DNA of 64,000 bases from positions 533,836 through 597,835 of the forward strand of contig NZ_MDEB01000003.1 in the NCBI RefSeq assembly GCF_002939945.1. Reading direction: 5' to 3'. Position 1 is the first letter of the stretch, and every line of letters begins with the position of its first letter. Below are positions 52,079 to 61,099 of the stretch, in pieces. The notes below the pieces were generated by a model. It did no database searches and had not been told where the DNA came from. It was given only the letters and a program-made list of their open reading frames with translations. The position numbers were made by a program, and so were the translations under genes. The stretch is from Xanthomonas arboricola pv. populi (GTDB lineage Bacteria; Pseudomonadota; Gammaproteobacteria; Xanthomonadales; Xanthomonadaceae).

Positions 52079-53220
52079 CCACAGTCGGCATTCTGGGCGG
52101 CGGCCAGTTGGCCCGCATGCTGGTATTGGCCGGCGCGCCACTGGGCTTGCGGTTTGCGGTGTTCGACCCGGCGCCCGATGCCTGCGCGGGGCAGGTGGCG
52201 CCGCTGCAGGCGGGCGATTTCGACGATGCCGCTGCGCTTGCCGCATTCGCCGCACAGGTGGATGTGATCACCTTCGATTTCGAAAACGTGCCGGCCGCCA
52301 GCGCACAGCAATTGGCCGCGCAGGTGCCGGTGTTTCCCAGTGCCGTCGCGTTGGCGGTGGCGCAGGACCGGCTCAGCGAAAAAACCCTGTTTCGCGAGCT
52401 CGGCATTCCGGTGCCCGAGTTCGCCGCCATCGACGACCGTGCGGGACTTGATGCCGCATTGGCCCGTATCGGCACGCCGTGCGTGCTCAAGACGCGTCGC
52501 TTCGGCTATGACGGCAAGGGCCAGTTCCGCATCAAGACGCTGGCCGATGCCGATGCCGCGTGGGACGCGCTCGGCACGCAGGCGGCGAACGTCGGGCTGA
52601 TCGTGGAAGCCTTCGTACCGTTCGAGCGCGAGGTCAGCGTGGTGGCAGTGCGTGGGCGCGATGGCGAGTTCCGTGCCTGGCCGCTGACCGAGAACTGGCA
52701 TGTGGACGGCGTGCTTTCGGCCAGTCTTGCGCCGGCGCGTGTGGATGCCGGGTTGCAGGCTGCGGCAGAGGCGCATGCGCGCGCGATCGCCGAGCGCCTG
52801 GACTACGTCGGCGTCTTCGCGCTCGAGCTGTTCGTGCGCGATGGCCAACTGCTCGCCAACGAGATGGCGCCGCGCGTGCACAACTCCGGGCACTGGACCA
52901 TCGAAGGCGCGGAGACCTCGCAATTCGAAAATCACGTGCGTGCGGTGCTCGGTTTGCCGCTCGGCAGCACCGCGATGCGCGGGCATGCCTGCATGCTCAA
53001 CTGGCTGGGCGCGATGCCGGGCGCTGTTGCATTTTTGGCAGTGTCCGGTGGGCATTGGCACGACTACGGCAAGCAATCGCGCGAGGGCCGCAAGGTCGGC
53101 CACGCGACGCTGCACGCCGAGACGCCGCAGCTGCTTGCGCAGGCGCTGAGCGAAGCAGGCGCCGTGCTGCAGCGTGATGCGCAGGTCGGACCGGTACTCG
53201 CGCGCTTGAGCGAAGGGTAA
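52075..53220 (+). CDS. purK: 5-(carboxyamino)imidazole ribonucleotide synthase
   Basis: A 381-residue ATP-grasp enzyme that carboxylates AIR with bicarbonate to give N5-CAIR, the substrate of Pur[14 protein letters not shown] opens the protein; [14 protein letters not shown] is the ATP-binding loop and [17 protein letters not shown] the metal and substrate site. Length matches the family. ATG 52075 overlaps purE. Confidence 0.96.
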   Translation: MTTVGILGGGQLARMLVLAGAPLGLRFAVFDPAPDACAGQVAPLQAGDFDDAAALAAFAAQVDVITFDFENVPAASAQQLAAQVPVFPSAVALAVAQDRLSEKTLFRELGIPVPEFAAIDDRAGLDAALARIGTPCVLKTRRFGYDGKGQFRIKTLADADAAWDALGTQAANVGLIVEAFVPFEREVSVVAVRGRDGEFRAWPLTENWHVDGVLSASLAPARVDAGLQAAAEAHARAIAERLDYVGVFALELFVRDGQLLANEMAPRVHNSGHWTIEGAETSQFENHVRAVLGLPLGSTAMRGHACMLNWLGAMPGAVAFLAVSGGHWHDYGKQSREGRKVGHATLHAETPQLLAQALSEAGAVLQRDAQVGPVLARLSEG

Positions 53221-53359
53221 TGCGCAGAACCATCGGTGGCGCTGCCGTGGCCTCGCCGATGCGCAGGTTCGGGACGAAGATGCACGGCAGTGCGCGGTGC
53301 CGCCAGGCGCCGTTGCGACAGATCATCTGATCGTTGACCTGTTGCAACGGCGCAAGCGG

Positions 53360-53938
53360 CTAGCCCAACGGGCTGGCCACGAAGTCCCAGTTGATCAGTT
53401 TCCAGAACGCGTCCAGGTATTGCGCGCGGTCCTGCCGGTAATCCAGATAGTAGGCGTGCTCCCAGAGGTCGCAGGCGAGCAGCGGTGTGTCCGGCCCGGT
53501 GAGCGGCGTGGACGCGTTCGGCGTGGCGACGACCGCCAGCGTGCCGTCCGGCCGCTGCACCAGCCATACCCAGCCCGAGCCGAAGGTACTCAGGGCGACG
53601 CGGTTGAACTCCTGCCTGAAATGCACGAAGTCGCCGAACGACTTGGCAATGCGGTCGGCCAGCCGGCCCAGCGGCTCGCCACCGCCGCGTGGGCGCAGGC
53701 ACTGCCAATAGAAATTGTGGTTCCACACCTGCGCGGCCAGATGGAACAGCGTGCCTTGCGCCTGCGCGATGATGTCTTCCAGCGCCAGCTCGGCGAACTC
53801 GCTGCCTTCGATGCGCGCATTGAGCCGATCGACCTCGCTGCGGTGACAGCCGCCGTGGTGCGCATCCAAGGTGGCGGCGGAAAAATGCGGCTCCAGCGCG
53901 GCGCGGGAGTAGGGCAGTGCAAGGTGTTCGATCGGCAT
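53360..53938 (-). CDS. Divergent Fe/Mn superoxide dismutase family protein
   Basis: A 192-residue member of the Fe/Mn superoxide dismutase fold. The four metal ligands are kept: His27, His74 (QVWNHNFYW), Asp157 and His161 (CDLWEHAYYLDY), and Gln70 typical of iron enzymes is present. But the substrate-funnel residues equivalent to E. coli FeSOD His30 and Tyr34 are Cys31 and Glu35 (HHGGCHRSEV instead of HYGKHHxTYV). Activity may therefore be low or altered. It is divergent from grxD. A housekeeping Sod elsewhere in the genome is likely but not visible. Confidence 0.85.
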   Translation of the reverse strand: MPIEHLALPYSRAALEPHFSAATLDAHHGGCHRSEVDRLNARIEGSEFAELALEDIIAQAQGTLFHLAAQVWNHNFYWQCLRPRGGGEPLGRLADRIAKSFGDFVHFRQEFNRVALSTFGSGWVWLVQRPDGTLAVVATPNASTPLTGPDTPLLACDLWEHAYYLDYRQDRAQYLDAFWKLINWDFVASPLG

Positions 53939-53987
53939 GATGGCAAGGGCAGCGAAGGGAGTGCGGCGGCAGGTCGCGCCGAGGGCT

Positions 53988-53993
53988 TACAAT
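53988..53993 (+). promoter_or_regulatory. Possible -10 element (TACAAT) of grxD
   Basis: TACAAT, within CTTACAATGCGCGCC, lies 66 bp before grxD in the gap between the divergent superoxide dismutase homologue and grxD. The same block occurs before tRNA-Leu. No clear -35 is present. Confidence 0.35.
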
Positions 53994-54059
53994 GCGCGCC
54001 TTTGCGGAAGTCTATCCGACCCGGCGGTCGGGCCTGCCGCTCCCTGTCAGGAGAGTCCA

Positions 54060-54380
54060 ATGCCGGTGATGGAATGGATCCAGGCCGAAGTCGAACAACA
54101 CCCGATCGTGCTGTTCATGAAAGGCACCCCGCAATTCCCGATGTGCGGTTTTTCCAGCCGCGCCGTGCAGGCCCTGGTGGCTGCCGGCGCCGATCAGTTG
54201 CGCACGGTCAACGTGCTGGAAGAGCCCGAAGTGCGCGCCAATCTGCCGCGCTATTCCAACTGGCCGACCTTTCCGCAGTTGTTCATCCACGGCGAGCTGA
54301 TCGGTGGTTGCGACATCACGCTGGAACTGTTCGAAGCCGGCGAGCTCAAGCGCATTGTCAGCGAGGCCTACCAGCCGTGA
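54060..54380 (+). CDS. grxD: Monothiol glutaredoxin (Grx4 type)
   Basis: A 106-residue CGFS-type monothiol glutaredoxin, which binds and transfers [2Fe-2S] clusters with glutathione. The motif FPMCGFSSRAV has Cys29 with Lys21 upstream, and WPTFPQLFIHGELIGGCDI completes the glutathione site. Length fits (E. coli Grx4 is 115). ATG 54060 follows CAGGAGAG. It overlaps the next SDR gene as GTGA. The neighbour superoxide dismutase homologue is on the opposite strand. Confidence 0.95.
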   Translation: MPVMEWIQAEVEQHPIVLFMKGTPQFPMCGFSSRAVQALVAAGADQLRTVNVLEEPEVRANLPRYSNWPTFPQLFIHGELIGGCDITLELFEAGELKRIVSEAYQP

Positions 54381-55120
54381 GCCTGGCGCAGGCCCAGCTC
54401 GATGCGCCGGCGCTTGCCGGGCGCGTGGTGCTGATCACCGGCGCAGCCGGCGGTCTCGGTAGCGCTGCGGCGCAGGCATGCGCATCTGCCGGCGCGACCG
54501 TGGTGTTGCTCGGCCGCAAGCTGCGTCCGCTGGAGCGCATCTACGACGCAGTCGCCAAGCTAGGTCCGGAGCCGTTGCTGTATCCGCTGGATCTGGCCGG
54601 CGCCACGCCCGACGACTACACCACGCTCGCGCAGCGGCTGCAGTCCGAGCTCGGTGGCCTGCACGGCCTGCTGCACTGCGCCGCCGACTTCGCCGGCTTG
54701 ACCCCGGCCGAACTCGCGGCGCCTGCCGACTTCGCACGCAACCTCCATATCAACCTCACCGCGCGCGCCTGGTTGACACAGGCCTGCCTGCCGCTGTTGC
54801 GGCAGCAAGCCGATGCGGCGGTGGTCTTCGTCGTCGATGATCCTGCACGCGTTGGCCAGGCGTATTGGGGCGCCTATGGCGCTTCCCAGCATGCACAACG
54901 TGGACTGCTCGCCAGCCTGCATCACGAAACCGCCGCCGGCCCCGTCCGCATCAGCGGACTGCAGCCCGGCCCGATGCGCACCGCCTTGCGCGCGCGCGCC
55001 TTTACGCATCAGGAAGACAGCGACGCGGTGGACGCCGCGCGCTATGCGTCCGCCTGCGTCATCTTGTTGTCCATGGCAGGTGCTTCGCACCGCGGTGCGA
55101 TCTGGAGCCCTTCCGCATGA
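54377..55120 (+). CDS. SDR-fold protein of YciK type lacking catalytic Ser and Lys
   Basis: A 247-residue short-chain dehydrogenase-like protein starting with GTG 54377 in the grxD stop. The nucleotide motif is good (LITGAAGGLGSAAAQA) and CAADFAGL is close to YciK. However, where YciK-type enzymes have SSS followed by a YxxxK motif, this one has VDD (153-155) and Tyr167-GAS-Gln171. Thus both the catalytic Ser and Lys are replaced although Tyr is kept. It might bind a nucleotide without reducing, or use different chemistry. It overlaps the MarC gene (ATGA). Confidence 0.85.
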   Translation: MSLAQAQLDAPALAGRVVLITGAAGGLGSAAAQACASAGATVVLLGRKLRPLERIYDAVAKLGPEPLLYPLDLAGATPDDYTTLAQRLQSELGGLHGLLHCAADFAGLTPAELAAPADFARNLHINLTARAWLTQACLPLLRQQADAAVVFVVDDPARVGQAYWGAYGASQHAQRGLLASLHHETAAGPVRISGLQPGPMRTALRARAFTHQEDSDAVDAARYASACVILLSMAGASHRGAIWSPSA

Positions 55121-55716
55121 CCATTCTTTCGGCGGCGCTGCTGCTGTTCCTGATCCTCGATCCGCTGGGCAACATCCCGGTGTTTCTCAGCGTGCTCAAG
55201 CCACTGCCGCCGAAGCGCCAGCGCTTCGTGCTCGCGCGCGAGTTGCTGATCGCCCTGTGCGTGCTGATGGCGTTCCTGTGGGGCGGCAAGTACGCGCTGG
55301 AGCTGATGCACCTGCGCCAGGAATCGGTGGCGATCGCCGGCGGTATCGTGCTGTTCCTGATCGGCATCCGCATGATCTTCCCGCGCCCGGAAGGCCTGAT
55401 GGGCGAGATCCCCGATGGCGAGCCCTTCATCGTGCCGCTGGCGATCCCGCTGGTGGCCGGCCCGTCCGGCATGGCGGCGGTAATGCTGATGGGCAGCAAC
55501 GAACCCACCCGGCTGTGGGATTGGAGCCTGGCCTTGATGATCGCCTGGATCGGTGCCTCCACCATCCTGGCCTCGGCCCCGCTGCTGTACAAACTGCTCG
55601 GTCATCGCGCACTGACCGCGGTCGAGCGCCTGATGGGCATGTTGCTGGTGGCCATTTCGGTGCAGATGTTCCTGGATGGCCTGGGGACGTATTTCAAGTT
55701 GCCGGTGTCGATCTGA
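55117..55716 (+). CDS. MarC family inner membrane protein
   Basis: A 199-residue protein with about six membrane helices, starting MTILSAALLLFLILDPLGNIP, a family signature. PLAIPLVAGPSGMAAVMLM and GMLLVAISVQMFLDGL are also MarC-like. Function is not known; the family was once linked to multiple antibiotic resistance but that was not confirmed. ATG 55117 overlaps the SDR stop, so grxD, SDR and MarC form one coupled unit. Confidence 0.88.
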   Translation: MTILSAALLLFLILDPLGNIPVFLSVLKPLPPKRQRFVLARELLIALCVLMAFLWGGKYALELMHLRQESVAIAGGIVLFLIGIRMIFPRPEGLMGEIPDGEPFIVPLAIPLVAGPSGMAAVMLMGSNEPTRLWDWSLALMIAWIGASTILASAPLLYKLLGHRALTAVERLMGMLLVAISVQMFLDGLGTYFKLPVSI

Positions 55717-56173
55717 GGCCGGTCGGTGATAGGTGGGCCGGGCGTGGGAGCGACTTGTGACACTGCCTGGCGAGAATCTGAAGCGGCGCCACTGACGCGT
55801 AGCGGTGCAAGCCGTCGGCGGCGCCGGACTACCTCGGTGGGAGGTGGCTCCCAACAGCCGCCATCGGGCTTTCCGGCCAAAAGACCCCGGTTCCCGCTAA
55901 AGCGGCTTCGATAGCGCGATGCCGGTCGCAAACGCAACGCGACTTTGCGCAAGCTAGCGTTTACACCTTCACATGCGAAGTTCATGTTGCACTGCGCGAA
56001 CTTTGTCACGTCGCCGTCACAATCAGGCCTTAGCGTGTTAATCTGTTGTTAACCGTTGCGGCAGCAACCAGCCGCGCGGCAAGGGACCCCAGATCATCGG
56101 CAGCCCACCCCCGGGAACGGTTGGGCTGACTGCGCCTTTTTGTCACTGCCCAACCTGTATCGAGGCTACCGAA
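55717..56173. other. Intergenic region MarC gene to Oar-like receptor gene
   Basis: A 457-bp stretch without a convincing gene. Visible are a small hairpin TGGGAG-GTGG-CTCCCA at 55838-55853, direct repeats GTCAC at 56005-56009 and 56016-56020, a palindrome GTTAA-N7-TTAAC at 56037-56053, and a stem CAGCCCA/TGGGCTG at 56101-56128. The last three are likely control elements of the receptor gene downstream; the first half shows nothing recognisable. Confidence 0.6.
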
Positions 56174-59100
56174 ATGACCCACCCCCGCTGTCTCCGCATG
56201 TCCAAGCTGACGCTTGGCCTTGTTGCCGCACTCGCTGCCGCCCCTGTGTTCGCTCAGAGCACCTCTGCCGGCGTCGCTGGCTTGGTCACCAGCAGTGCCG
56301 GTCAGCCGGTGCCGAATGCCGAAGTGACGATCACCCACGTCGAATCCGGCACGGTCAGCCGCGCCACCACCGATGCCAGCGGACGCTACAACGCGCGCGG
56401 CCTGCGTGTGGGCGGGCCGTACACGATCACTATCACCAAGTCGGGTGAAGGGACGAAGACGGAAGAGGGCGTGTACCTGAACCTCAATCAGGTCAATACG
56501 GTAAACGCGGATCTGACGGGTGACATCGCGACCACTAATCTTGAGGCCGTCCAAGTCATGGCTGCCGCCGGTGGCTCGGACCTGTTTAGCGCTTACAAGA
56601 TGGGTACCGGCACGAACGTGTCTCGCGAGACCATCGAATCGCTGCCGTCGGTCAATCGCAATATCCAAGATTACATCCGTCTCGATCCGCGTATTTCGCA
56701 AGTCAGCAAAGCCGACGGCGCAATTTCGGTGGGCGGTCAAAATACGCGCTACAACGCTATTCGTATCGACGGTATTGGTGCAGGCGATCCGTTTGGTTTG
56801 GAGTCCAATAACCTGCCGACCGAGCGTCAGCCGGTGTCGATGGATGCCATCCAGGAAATCAATATCGATGTCGCCAATTACGACACCACCATTTCTGGCG
56901 GTACCGGCGCAGTAATCAATGCAGTAACCAAGTCGGGTACCAATAACTTTGGCGGCACCGTGTATTACGCGTATCGCGACAAGGATATGGTCCGCAAGGA
57001 GTTGGAAGGCGTTCGTTTCAATGGCTTCGATGATGAAAAGACCTATGGCATGACCTTGGGTGGGCCGATCGTCAAGGACAAGCTGTTCTTCTTTGCCAAC
57101 TACGAAAAGATGGAGCGTTCGGCGCCGGGTATCAGCCTGACTGATTCTCCGTATGGCAGAGGCAGCATCACCGATGCCGACATCGCTCGTGCGCAGCAGA
57201 TCGCAACCGGCTATGGCTTCGACGCGGGTTCGCTGAGCCAGCCTGCCAATAAGACCGAAGTCGAAGAATATGCGCTGAAGATCGACTGGAACATCAGCGA
57301 CAATCATCGCGCCGCTGTGCGCTACAACAAGCTTGAGCAGAACGTTGTCCGCTTCCCGCAGATCACCAATAGCGCTGTCTCGTTGAGTACCTTCTGGTAT
57401 CAGCAGCCGAAGACCTATGAATCCTGGATGGGCGAGCTGTTTAGCGACTGGTCCGAGAACTTCTCCACCGAATTCAAGCTTTCGCATAAGGAATACTCTG
57501 CGATCCGCGAGCCGAACTCGACTTTACCGCAAATTCAGGTCCGCGGCTTCGGCGGGATTGCCAACAATTCGTTGTATTTCGGTACCGAACAGAATTCTCA
57601 CGTAAACGCAGTCGAGAGCAAGGAGTTGAGCGCTTTCGGTGCTGCGACTTGGTATGTGGGTGACCACACCGTCAAGTTCGGTTTCGACTATTCGGACAAT
57701 GACTTGCTGAACTATTATGGCCGCAACCTCAATGGCGCATATTTGTTCAATAACCTTGATGACTTCGCAGCAGGCCGTGTTAATCAGTACATTGTGCGTG
57801 CGCCGCGTCCCGGTGGCAGTTACGACGACATTCCAGCCGCGTACACGCTTAAGAATACTGGCCTGTTCATCCAGGACAGCTGGGCGGTTAATAACAATTT
57901 GACCGTGCAGGGCGGCGTGCGCGTCGACATGCCCGATTTTAGCGATCAGCGTCTATACAACCCGCGCATCATGTCGCTGTATGGATACGACAACACCCAG
58001 TTGCCTGATGACAAGCTAGTGCAGCCGCGCTTCGGCTTCAACTACACATTCGACAGCGACCGTCCGACCCAGCTGCGCGGCGGCCTGGGCCTGTTCGGTG
58101 GCGCCGCCCCAAATGTCTGGCTGGCCGGTGTATACCAGAACACCGGTCTGAACTACACCGAATACACGGTGAACAATCCAGTTGGCATCTTTACGCCGAA
58201 TACCAATCCTCCGTACATCCCGTCGACCGGTGCAGGTGCTCGCCAGAACGTAGACATTGCGGCGCCTGACCTCAAGCTGCCGTCGGTGTGGAAGACCAAT
58301 CTCGCCTTCGACCATGAGCTGCCCTGGTATGGCATCGTCGCTTCGGCTGAGGTTCTGTACACCAAGGTCAATAACGCGATCTACTTTGAGCGTCTGGACC
58401 TGTACAACCAGGCTGGTGTTGCGGCGACCCGGATTGGCCAGGATGGTCGTGAGTTGTACTGGAATGCGGCGGGTTATCGGCCTTCTACTGGTGCCAATAC
58501 TTCCGTACAGAACGGTCAAAACCTTGGTGGTGGTCAAGTCGTAAGCGGCAAGGCCAATCGTCCAAGCGACATGGGTGACGTGATGCTCATGCGCAACACC
58601 GACAAGGGCGAAGGTACCCAGTTCACGGTTGGGTTGAACAAGCCGCTTACGGAAACCTGGGGTTGGTCGCTGGCCTACACCTACACAGAGTCCACTGAAG
58701 TCAGTCCTCTGACCAGTTCGCAGAACACCTCGAACTGGGGCAGCACGCTGATCGGCACTGCCAATGAAAATGTTGCCTACGATTCGCGTTATGCGATCAA
58801 GGACCGCATCACTGGCTCGATTAACTGGAAGAAGGCGTTCTTCGGTAAGTACAACACCAGCGTGGGTTTGTTCTACGAAGGTCGTTCAGGTCGTCCGTTT
58901 AGCTACATTTATTACAACGACTTGAATGGCGACGCAGCTTCTACTTCCGGCGCCGGTTACTTTAATGACCTGTTCTACGTTCCGAATGGACCTGGTGACG
59001 TCCAATGGGTGGGTGGAGCAGCAATGGAGCAGAGCTTCTTCGATTGGCTCGCAAAAAATCCCGAGTTGGCTGCGTACAAGGGACAGATTGCCCCCGCAAA

Positions 59101-59431
59101 CGAATTCCGTACCAAGTGGGTGAACAGCTTCGATCTGCACGTCAGTCAGGAGCTGCCCGGTCTGTTCGAGGGGCACAAGACCGAGTTGGCGCTGGATATC
59201 ATGAATGTCGGCAACCTGCTCAACAAGAAGTGGGGTCGCATCGAAGATTACGGCTTCAATTCCACCGCCCGAGTGGCGAGCTATGCAGGTATCGATCCTG
59301 CGACCGGTAAGTACATCTACAACTTCACCGGCGCCACCGACGAACCAACGGTGCAGGAGAACAACAACGACAAGGGCAACACCGGCGTGTCGCGTTGGTC
59401 TATGCAGGTGACGCTGAAGTACAAGTTCTAA
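56174..59431 (+). CDS. Oar-type TonB-dependent outer membrane receptor
   Basis: A 1085-residue outer membrane protein. Signal peptide ends near residue 27 (APVFAQ). Then a carboxypeptidase-regulatory/CnaB-like domain (AGQPVPNAEVTITHVESGT to about 120), a plug domain (SVNRNIQDYIRLDPRIS, VGGQNTRYNAIRIDGI) and a C-terminal barrel ending KYKF with the terminal Phe expected of barrels. This is the layout of Oar proteins, large receptors frequent in Xanthomonas. The ligand is unknown. Codon use is more AT-rich than in the neighbours. Start ATG 56174 follows GAGG at a 10-base distance; ATG 56198 is an alternative. A strong terminator follows. Confidence 0.9.
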   Translation: MTHPRCLRMSKLTLGLVAALAAAPVFAQSTSAGVAGLVTSSAGQPVPNAEVTITHVESGTVSRATTDASGRYNARGLRVGGPYTITITKSGEGTKTEEGVYLNLNQVNTVNADLTGDIATTNLEAVQVMAAAGGSDLFSAYKMGTGTNVSRETIESLPSVNRNIQDYIRLDPRISQVSKADGAISVGGQNTRYNAIRIDGIGAGDPFGLESNNLPTERQPVSMDAIQEINIDVANYDTTISGGTGAVINAVTKSGTNNFGGTVYYAYRDKDMVRKELEGVRFNGFDDEKTYGMTLGGPIVKDKLFFFANYEKMERSAPGISLTDSPYGRGSITDADIARAQQIATGYGFDAGSLSQPANKTEVEEYALKIDWNISDNHRAAVRYNKLEQNVVRFPQITNSAVSLSTFWYQQPKTYESWMGELFSDWSENFSTEFKLSHKEYSAIREPNSTLPQIQVRGFGGIANNSLYFGTEQNSHVNAVESKELSAFGAATWYVGDHTVKFGFDYSDNDLLNYYGRNLNGAYLFNNLDDFAAGRVNQYIVRAPRPGGSYDDIPAAYTLKNTGLFIQDSWAVNNNLTVQGGVRVDMPDFSDQRLYNPRIMSLYGYDNTQLPDDKLVQPRFGFNYTFDSDRPTQLRGGLGLFGGAAPNVWLAGVYQNTGLNYTEYTVNNPVGIFTPNTNPPYIPSTGAGARQNVDIAAPDLKLPSVWKTNLAFDHELPWYGIVASAEVLYTKVNNAIYFERLDLYNQAGVAATRIGQDGRELYWNAAGYRPSTGANTSVQNGQNLGGGQVVSGKANRPSDMGDVMLMRNTDKGEGTQFTVGLNKPLTETWGWSLAYTYTESTEVSPLTSSQNTSNWGSTLIGTANENVAYDSRYAIKDRITGSINWKKAFFGKYNTSVGLFYEGRSGRPFSYIYYNDLNGDAASTSGAGYFNDLFYVPNGPGDVQWVGGAAMEQSFFDWLAKNPELAAYKGQIAPANEFRTKWVNSFDLHVSQELPGLFEGHKTELALDIMNVGNLLNKKWGRIEDYGFNSTARVASYAGIDPATGKYIYNFTGATDEPTVQENNNDKGNTGVSRWSMQVTLKYKF

Positions 59432-59452
59432 TGCGACTCGTGAAGTAGGCAA

Positions 59453-59485
59453 AAAACGGCCGGGGCAAACCCGGCCGTTTTCTTT
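59453..59485. terminator. Intrinsic terminator after the Oar-like gene
   Basis: AAAACGGCCGGG (59453-59464), loop GCAAA, CCCGGCCGTTTT (59470-59481), then CTTTT. A perfect 12-pair stem with A and T tracts on the two sides, able to work in both directions; 21 bp after the receptor stop. Confidence 0.9.
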
Positions 59486-59532
59486 TGTGCGGGTGAGTAC
59501 GCTAAAGTTCTGAGATACGACAGGAGCAAGCT

Positions 59533-60918
59533 ATGGAACTCAGCAGTACGGCAGCACGGGCGCTGCCGGTGGTGGATGCGCGGATCTATCCGCGTGGTGG
59601 CCTGGACGTGCTGTCCAAGGCGGAAGTGGCGCGTCTGCGCGATGCCTCCAGCGGCGGCATGCACGAGCTGTTGCGCCGGTGTGCGCTGGCCGTGCTGACC
59701 AGCGGCAGCGCGTCGGACGACCCGCGCGCCGCGCGCGACCTGTATCCGGATTTCGATATCCAGGTGAACCAGCAGGATCGTGGTATCCGCATCGATCTGA
59801 GCAACGCACCGGCAATGGCCTTCGTCGATGGCGAGATCATCCGGGGTGTGGCCGAGTTGCTGTTCGCCGTGGTGCGCGACCTGGCCTACATGGCGATCGA
59901 GCTGGAAGCCCAGCGCGGGGATCTGGATACCAGCGAAGGCATCACCAACGCAGTGTTCGGGCAGCTGCGCAATGCGCGCATCCTGCAGCCGTCGGACCCG
60001 AACCTGGTCGTGTGCTGGGGTGGCCATTCCATCTCGCGCGACGAGTACCTCTACACCAAACAGGTGGGCTACGAGCTGGGCCTGCGTGGCCTGGACATCT
60101 GCACCGGCTGCGGCCCGGGCGCGATGAAGGGGCCGATGAAGGGCGCCACCATTGCGCACGCCAAGCAGCGCAAGCATCACACGCGCTACATCGGCGTGAC
60201 CGAGCCGGGCATCATCGCCGCAGAGTCGCCGAATCCGATCGTCAACCACCTGGTAATCATGCCGGACATCGAGAAGCGCCTGGAAGCCTTCGTCCGCATT
60301 GGCCACGGCATCCTGGTGTTTCCGGGTGGCGTCGGCACGGCCGAGGAAATCCTCTACCTGCTCGGCATCCTGTTGCGCGAAGAAAACGCCGACCTGCCGT
60401 TCCCGCTGATCCTGACCGGCCCGACCATCGCCGCGCCGTATTTCGAGCAGATCGATCGCTTCATCCGGCTCACCCTGGGCGAAGCGGTCGCTTCCCGCTA
60501 CGAGATCATCGTCGGCGACCCGGTCGCCGTGGCGCGTCGCATGGCCGAAGGCATCCACGACGTGCGCGCGCACCGCAAGGAACAGAAGGACTCGTACTAC
60601 TTCAACTGGTCCGTCCACATCCCGCTCGAGTACCAGCAGCCGTTCGAACCCAGCCACGAGGCCATGGCCGCCCTCGACCTGCACCACGGCCGCCCAGCGC
60701 CCGCGCTGGCCGCCGACCTGCGCCGGGCCTTCTCCGGCATCGTCGCCGGCAACGTCAAGGAAGATGGCATGCGCCGCATCGAGGAATTCGGCCCCTTCGA
60801 GATCCACGGCGACCCGGACATCATGCAGGCCCTGGACGAGCTGTTGCGCGGCTTCGTCGAACAGCGCCGTATGAAGATCTCGGGGGACTACCGGCCTTGT
60901 TATCGGGTGGTGACTTAA
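59533..60918 (+). CDS. ppnN: Nucleotide 5'-monophosphate nucleosidase PpnN (LOG family)
   Basis: A 461-residue enzyme that removes the base from purine and pyrimidine 5'-monophosphates. The LOG domain in the centre has CWGGHSISRDEY, TGCGPGAMKGPMKGA and the PGGVGTAEE motif (264-272). N- and C-terminal extensions match E. coli PpnN (YgdH, 454 residues), where they bind (p)ppGpp. ATG 59533 follows ACAGGAGC. It is transcribed alone, after the Oar terminator. Plant-type cytokinin-activating LOG proteins are shorter, so PpnN is preferred. Confidence 0.93.
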   Translation: MELSSTAARALPVVDARIYPRGGLDVLSKAEVARLRDASSGGMHELLRRCALAVLTSGSASDDPRAARDLYPDFDIQVNQQDRGIRIDLSNAPAMAFVDGEIIRGVAELLFAVVRDLAYMAIELEAQRGDLDTSEGITNAVFGQLRNARILQPSDPNLVVCWGGHSISRDEYLYTKQVGYELGLRGLDICTGCGPGAMKGPMKGATIAHAKQRKHHTRYIGVTEPGIIAAESPNPIVNHLVIMPDIEKRLEAFVRIGHGILVFPGGVGTAEEILYLLGILLREENADLPFPLILTGPTIAAPYFEQIDRFIRLTLGEAVASRYEIIVGDPVAVARRMAEGIHDVRAHRKEQKDSYYFNWSVHIPLEYQQPFEPSHEAMAALDLHHGRPAPALAADLRRAFSGIVAGNVKEDGMRRIEEFGPFEIHGDPDIMQALDELLRGFVEQRRMKISGDYRPCYRVVT

Positions 60919-61021
60919 CGCCTGCTGGATTTAGATCCCAATTCGGGTGGAAGGGAAAGGCCGGGCTGGGCACAAGTTGTAGGCTCGGTAAGTCTCGACG
61001 CTCACGTCGGCAACCCTAAAA

Positions 61022-61064
61022 CGACCGTTCGTCCCCCCGGTGCTTGTTCCTGAGGGGGCGGTCG
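61022..61064 (+). other. Long stem-loop upstream of the pilin operon
   Basis: CGACCG (61022-61027) and CCCCC (61033-61037) pair with GGGGG (61054-61058) and CGGTCG (61059-61064), with a five-base bulge on one side and a 16-base loop. It ends 35 bp before the fimT start. It may be a leader structure of the pilin operon or the 3' end of the ppnN transcript; no T tract follows. Confidence 0.45.
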
Positions 61065-61099
61065 AAGCATCTTGGCTAGGTCACGCTGGGGAGCGTCCA

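Noticed and set aside
61073..61090. Sigma-54 promoter (TTGGCTAGGTCACGCTGG) before fimT
   Set aside because: GG and GC elements are nine bases apart instead of ten and the flanking consensus is poor.
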